Assembly (NCBI GenBank): GCA_015057775.1
Contig: SVDT01000012.1
Span: forward strand, 1-35,954
Length of the DNA stretch: 35,954 nucleotides
Direction: 5' to 3'
Source: Paenibacillaceae bacterium
GTDB taxonomy: Bacteria > Bacillota > Clostridia > Lachnospirales > Lachnospiraceae
The translations under genes and the position numbers were made by a program. Shown in pieces: positions 32,263-35,954 of the stretch (position 1 is its first letter; every line of letters begins with the position of its first letter). The notes beneath the pieces were generated by a model that was not told where the DNA came from, did no database searches, and saw only the letters and a list, made by a program, of their open reading frames with translations.

Positions 32263-33468
32263 ATGGAAACAGCTATCGTAAGAATTAAAAAGGGAGAAGG
32301 ACGGTCATTAAAAGCCGGAGGAATGTGGATTTTTGATAACGAAATTGATACCATAACAGGAGATTATACCAACGGAGATATCATTACTGTCCATGATTTT
32401 GACGGCTACATTCTAGGCCGGGGCTTTATTAATACCAACTCCAAAATCACAGTCCGCATGATGACACGAAAAAAAGATGTGGAGATCAATGAGGATTTCA
32501 TTGAAATGCGGGTACGAAACGCATGGGAATACCGGAAAACTACTGTAGACACCAGCAGCTGCCGGATCATCTTCGGAGAAGCCGATTTTCTTCCAGGAAT
32601 CGTAGTGGACAAGTTCTCTGATGTTCTGGTAGTGGAATCTCTTGCGCTGGGTATTGACCGCTTAAAACCTGTGATTCTTGAAAAGCTGAAAAATATTCTT
32701 GCAGAAGACGGAATTCAGATCCGGGGTATCTATGAACGCAGTGATGCCAAGGTACGGCTTCAGGAAGGGATGGAACGATTTAAGGGATTCATCGGAGAGC
32801 CATTTGATACTAAGGTTGAGATTACAGAGAACGATGTTAAATATATGGTGGATGTGGAAGACGGCCAGAAAACAGGATTCTTTCTGGACCAGAAGTACAA
32901 CCGGCTTGCCATTAAACGCTTATGCAGGGACAAACGGGTTTTAGACTGCTTTACCCATACCGGTTCCTTTGCCTTAAATGCGGGTATCGCAGGTGCAAAA
33001 GAAGTAATTGGAGTCGATGCATCAGAACTTGGGGTTGAGCAGGCAAGGGAGAATGCAGAGTTAAACGGACTTTCCGATCGTGTCTCCTTCCGCTGTGCCG
33101 ATGTTTTTGAACTCCTGCCCGAGCTTGAGAAATCCGGGGAAAAATTCGATGTGGTGATTCTTGACCCTCCCGCGTTTACCAAATCCAGAAACTCCGTAAA
33201 AAATGCAGTGAAGGGATATCGGGAAATTAATATCCGGGGATTAAAGCTTGTTACAGATGGCGGTTATTTAGCCACCTGCTCCTGCTCTCATTTCATGACC
33301 CCCGAGCTGTTCACCAAAACCATAAGAGAAGCAGCTGTAAGCGCCCATAAGCGCCTGCGTCAGGTGGAATACCGCACCCAGTCTGCAGACCACCCAATTC
33401 TCTGGAGCGGAGACGAAAATTCTTACTACCTGAAATTTTATATTTTTCAGGTTTGTGACGAGAAATAA
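32263..33468 (+). CDS. Class I SAM-dependent rRNA methyltransferase, RlmI type
   Basis: 401 residues: an N-terminal PUA-like domain (about 1-75, GEGRSLKAGGMWIFDNEI), an EEHEE-like middle part (about 75-190), and a Rossmann methyltransferase domain with VLDCFTHTGSFALNAG (SAM motif I), VIGVDASELGVEQARENAE and the catalytic VVILDPPAFTKS. RlmI methylates C5 of a 23S rRNA cytosine; the exact target of this homologue is not shown. AAAGGAG lies eight bases before the ATG. It lies 19 bases downstream of the S-component gene and may be cotranscribed. Confidence 0.9.
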   Translation: METAIVRIKKGEGRSLKAGGMWIFDNEIDTITGDYTNGDIITVHDFDGYILGRGFINTNSKITVRMMTRKKDVEINEDFIEMRVRNAWEYRKTTVDTSSCRIIFGEADFLPGIVVDKFSDVLVVESLALGIDRLKPVILEKLKNILAEDGIQIRGIYERSDAKVRLQEGMERFKGFIGEPFDTKVEITENDVKYMVDVEDGQKTGFFLDQKYNRLAIKRLCRDKRVLDCFTHTGSFALNAGIAGAKEVIGVDASELGVEQARENAELNGLSDRVSFRCADVFELLPELEKSGEKFDVVILDPPAFTKSRNSVKNAVKGYREINIRGLKLVTDGGYLATCSCSHFMTPELFTKTIREAAVSAHKRLRQVEYRTQSADHPILWSGDENSYYLKFYIFQVCDEK

Positions 33469-33473
33469 TCATT

Positions 33474-33518
33474 TAAAAACAGGGCAGGTTAATCCTCTTA
33501 TAGGATTCCTGCCCTGTA
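33474..33518 (-). terminator. Terminator of the flavin reductase gene
   Basis: ACAGGGCAGG and CCTGCCCTGT form a 10-base-pair stem with AATCC/GGATT inside. Five T follow on the minus strand but none on the plus strand, so it mainly serves the minus-strand gene; it may also stop the methyltransferase transcript. Confidence 0.8.
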
Positions 33519-33523
33519 ATTCA

Positions 33524-35461
33524 TTATCTTACAGACATAGCCGCATACATACCGCTTCTCACGGCGCCGCCTACTTTTCCTACTTTTGCACAATCACCAA
33601 TCAGGCGTACCTTATTATGGTATTTTGCATCAATGGCTTTCGCGGTTTCATTGTTAGGAAGCATTCCAAAGGAAGCTACCACTGTGTTTCCTTCAAGGAA
33701 AACCTCTTTTCCATCTTTTCCCATAGCCCGAACACCTTCAGCCGTGATTTCAAGCACCTTATGTCCCGTATAAAGTTCTACTTTATTCTCTAAAAGCATT
33801 GGTATTAAGGATGCTTTGTTAATCATATGATCTCCAGCTGCCACTTCATCAAGCATTTCAATAATGGCCACCTTCTTACCCTTTAATGCAGTTTCCAAAG
33901 CACTGTCACAGGAGGACAGACCACCGCCGCAATAAATGATTTTTTCACCTTTCAGCTTGTTCTCATCCAAATGTGCTTCCAGAACATTAATTGCACGTTC
34001 AATACCCTTAATTGGGGGCATCATTGGAATTGCTCCGGTAGCAACGATGATCGCATCCGCCTTCTCAAACACTGGATCATCTTCCCCTATTTCCGTATTC
34101 ACATGTACTGCAACTCCCGTTAACTCCAGCTGGCGCTTATACCAGGTAATCAGTTCACGCAGCTGACTCTTAAAAGGAGGAGTTGCTGCACTGCGTAACT
34201 GTCCCCCTAGATCACTCTCTTTTTCAAACAAGTCAACCTTATGTCCCATAAGCGCCGCTGTTCTGGCAGCTTCCATTCCACCAGGACCTCCTCCGATTAC
34301 AACTACATGCTGCTGTTTATCCACCTTTTCAAGTTTAAAACGTTTCTCGAACCCAGTGGCTGGATTGACGGAGCAGCTGATTTTCGTCAGTCTGGTGAGA
34401 ATTCTTCCGATGCAGTCATCGTTACAGCGAATACAGGGACGAACTTCATCACGTCTGTCAGTTAAAATTTTGTTTGCCATCTCCGGTTCAGCGATTAAAG
34501 GTCTTCCCATCAATACAAAATCAGCATTTCCGCTTTCAATTAACTGAACGGCTGTTTCCGGAGTGTGGTTACCGGCATTTAAAAGTGGAATTTTAACCGC
34601 CTTACGTGCAACCTCACAAACATCTGCCATACAGGCATCACCCAGATAGGCGGGTGGAAATATATAATCAATATTTTCATAGCTTCCGCTGTCAATATCC
34701 AATGCATCGACTCCTGCTTTTTCCAGTTCCTGCATAAGGGGAATGGTTTCTTCAAAAGTACGTCCGCCTTCAAAATTATGCTTTACTGCCATTCGAAACA
34801 GGATAGGCATATCTTGTCCCACTGCTTCCCGTATGGATTGTACAATTTCAACGGCAAAACGCATACGGTTTTCCGGTGTTCCGCCATACTCATCTGTTCT
34901 TTTATTCCAGATTTCTGACATAAACTGGTCAATTAAATATCCTGCATGACCATGAACCTCAATGGCATCAAAACCAGCATCCTTCAGTACTTTTGCAGAG
35001 TAGGAAAATTGCTTCATAATAGTCCTTATTTCTTCAACCGTTAATTCGCGGCACATTAAATTCGGATCAAACATGGAAGGAATTGCGGAAGAAGAAACAG
35101 GCGCCTTTCCATTTAACATATTAGGAAATGCGTTTTTTCCGGTACCGCAGCTGAGCTGTGCACAGATCTTCGTTCCATAGCGGTGAACTGCTTCCACTAA
35201 TGTGGTTAACTGAGGAATCACATAGGTATTATCCAGATATCCTTCCATGGAGCCCTGAGCCAGTTCCTGTGTTAAGAATTGGCAGCCCATAATGATCAGT
35301 CCGGTTCCCCCTTTTGCCCGCTCTTCAAAATAATCAATTTCATCATCAGCAATGGTTCCGTCAATATGGCCTGAGTTAAGTCCCATTGGTGCCATGGCAA
35401 TACGATTCTTTACAATCATATTTCCGATTGAAAATGGTGTGTTTAAAATCTCGTAATTCAT
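33524..35461 (-). CDS. Fe-S flavoenzyme of the enoate / 2,4-dienoyl-CoA reductase family
   Basis: 645 residues: an old-yellow-enzyme TIM barrel with FMN (1-335), a 4Fe-4S motif CIRCNDDC...C (Cys343, 346, 350, 363), and FAD/NAD(P)H-binding domains with VVVIGGGPGGMEAA (about 386) and IYCGGGLSSCDSAL. The architecture is that of 2,4-dienoyl-CoA reductase FadH, clostridial 2-enoate reductase and bile-acid BaiCD/BaiH proteins. The substrate cannot be told apart by eye. The active-site region reads EVHGHAGYL where HGAHGYL is common. GGAGG lies six bases before the ATG, overlapped by one arm of a perfect inverted repeat. A PucR/CdaR-type regulator gene lies upstream on the same strand and may control it. 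Confidence 0.88.
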   Translation of the reverse strand: MNYEILNTPFSIGNMIVKNRIAMAPMGLNSGHIDGTIADDEIDYFEERAKGGTGLIIMGCQFLTQELAQGSMEGYLDNTYVIPQLTTLVEAVHRYGTKICAQLSCGTGKNAFPNMLNGKAPVSSSAIPSMFDPNLMCRELTVEEIRTIMKQFSYSAKVLKDAGFDAIEVHGHAGYLIDQFMSEIWNKRTDEYGGTPENRMRFAVEIVQSIREAVGQDMPILFRMAVKHNFEGGRTFEETIPLMQELEKAGVDALDIDSGSYENIDYIFPPAYLGDACMADVCEVARKAVKIPLLNAGNHTPETAVQLIESGNADFVLMGRPLIAEPEMANKILTDRRDEVRPCIRCNDDCIGRILTRLTKISCSVNPATGFEKRFKLEKVDKQQHVVVIGGGPGGMEAARTAALMGHKVDLFEKESDLGGQLRSAATPPFKSQLRELITWYKRQLELTGVAVHVNTEIGEDDPVFEKADAIIVATGAIPMMPPIKGIERAINVLEAHLDENKLKGEKIIYCGGGLSSCDSALETALKGKKVAIIEMLDEVAAGDHMINKASLIPMLLENKVELYTGHKVLEITAEGVRAMGKDGKEVFLEGNTVVASFGMLPNNETAKAIDAKYHNKVRLIGDCAKVGKVGGAVRSGMYAAMSVR

Positions 35462-35470
35462 ATGCCGCCT

Positions 35471-35524
35471 CCGTAAGTATGTTTTTGATAAAATATTAAC
35501 ATATTTATGGTAACATACTTACGG
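35471..35524 (-). promoter_or_regulatory. Perfect 13-base inverted repeat over the ribosome binding site
   Basis: CCGTAAGTATGTT (35471-35483) and AACATACTTACGG (35512-35524) are exact inverted copies 28 bases apart. The gene-proximal arm runs into the GGAGG of the flavin reductase gene. It could be a two-site operator for the upstream regulator or an RNA stem that hides the ribosome binding site. Confidence 0.7.
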
Positions 35525-35597
35525 ACGTTTATGCATCGTGCATTTATTTAGAAAAATATCAGAAACAATGACATTTCTGCACAAATGATTTTTTATC

Positions 35598-35954
35598 TCA
35601 TTTACTGATATATTCTAAGATTTTATAGGAAAAATATAAAGTCATATAACAGTCCCTGTTATAAATATCCACGGATATCAGTTCTTGGATTTTAGACAAA
35701 CGGTAGTTCATGGTATTTCTGTGAATAAACAGATCATCGGCAGAAGCCACCAGATTCCCCATGTTTATAATGTACGTATATAAACTTTTCAAATAATCTG
35801 TTTTATGGTTCTCATCGTATTCTTTTAATCTTAAAATATCCGGGTGGCAATAATGGATCAGATCCTTTTGTTCCTTTATCCGGTCCAGCATATCATAAAT
35901 TCCATAATCTTCATATCGATAGATGCATAACTCAGCTGCTTCCTTTTTACCTAA
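35598..35954 (-). CDS. PucR/CdaR-type transcriptional regulator (N-terminus beyond window)
   Basis: Only the last 118 codons are in the window; the frame stays open to the edge. The end has the PucR C-terminal helix-turn-helix (HTH_30): YLKSLYTYIINMGNLVASAD, LFIHRNTMNYRLSKIQEL, then a final helix. The HRNTxxYRLxKI core is diagnostic. Members regulate purine, sugar diacid or similar catabolic genes in response to a ligand bound by the N-terminal part. The downstream flavin reductase gene, 136 bases away on the same strand, is the likely target; the perfect inverted repeat between them is a candidate site. Confidence 0.85.
   Translation of the reverse strand, partial: LGKKEAAELCIYRYEDYGIYDMLDRIKEQKDLIHYCHPDILRLKEYDENHKTDYLKSLYTYIINMGNLVASADDLFIHRNTMNYRLSKIQELISVDIYNRDCYMTLYFSYKILEYISK

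Overview
The window looks like chromosome of an anaerobic Gram-positive gut or soil clostridium, most likely Lachnospiraceae of the Lacrimispora / Clostridium sphenoides type. This is inferred from strong AGGAGG ribosome binding sites, modest GC, a citrate lyase cluster with citX and citG as separate genes, an enoate-reductase-type flavoenzyme, and VgrG/Rhs genes of clostridial style. No rRNA, tRNA, CRISPR array or intact insertion sequence was seen.

Layout. (1) 1-1568: 5' part of a secreted Fn3-GH28 pectinolytic enzyme, cut by the window edge, with a perfect cre-like palindrome upstream. (2) 1926-2474: beta-carbonic anhydrase. (3) 2589-13709: citrate fermentation region. It holds a CitMHS citrate/metal symporter, a Cache-domain hybrid histidine kinase, a divergent OmpR-type response regulator, citDEFGC (lyase subunits, prosthetic-group synthase, ligase), then citX and a MATE exporter. 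Citrate enters through CitMHS. CitG and CitX make and attach the prosthetic group to CitD, CitC acetylates it, and CitE/CitF cleave citrate to acetate and oxaloacetate. The flanking two-component pair is the obvious candidate regulator. (4) 13756-15257: a small beta-flower protein and a type I DAHP synthase.

(5) 15383-26679: the accessory region and the most interesting part. It is a nine-gene, single-strand cassette. In transcription order it has a VgrG/gpD-like spike protein, a 69-residue helical protein, two tandem DcrB/Mog1-like proteins (candidate EagR-like chaperones), a second VgrG-like spike protein, two unassigned proteins (one faintly Imm11-like), a 1651-residue PAAR-like/Rhs toxin with a C-terminal PD-(D/E)XK-like nuclease and hydrophobic tail, and a probable immunity protein. 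This resembles the VgrG-EagR-PAAR-Rhs cargo module of Gram-negative type VI secretion, but in a Gram-positive genome and with no sheath, tube or baseplate genes in the window.

(6) 27198-35954: mostly housekeeping. It holds a degenerate HPr-like protein, the likely operon hisH-hisF-ung-uppP, a sirtuin-like protein lacking the usual catalytic motifs, a DUF4430 lipoprotein-like/ECF S-component pair, an RlmI-type rRNA methyltransferase, an Fe-S old-yellow-enzyme/enoate-reductase-type protein with a large inverted repeat over its ribosome binding site, and the C-terminus of a PucR/CdaR-type regulator.
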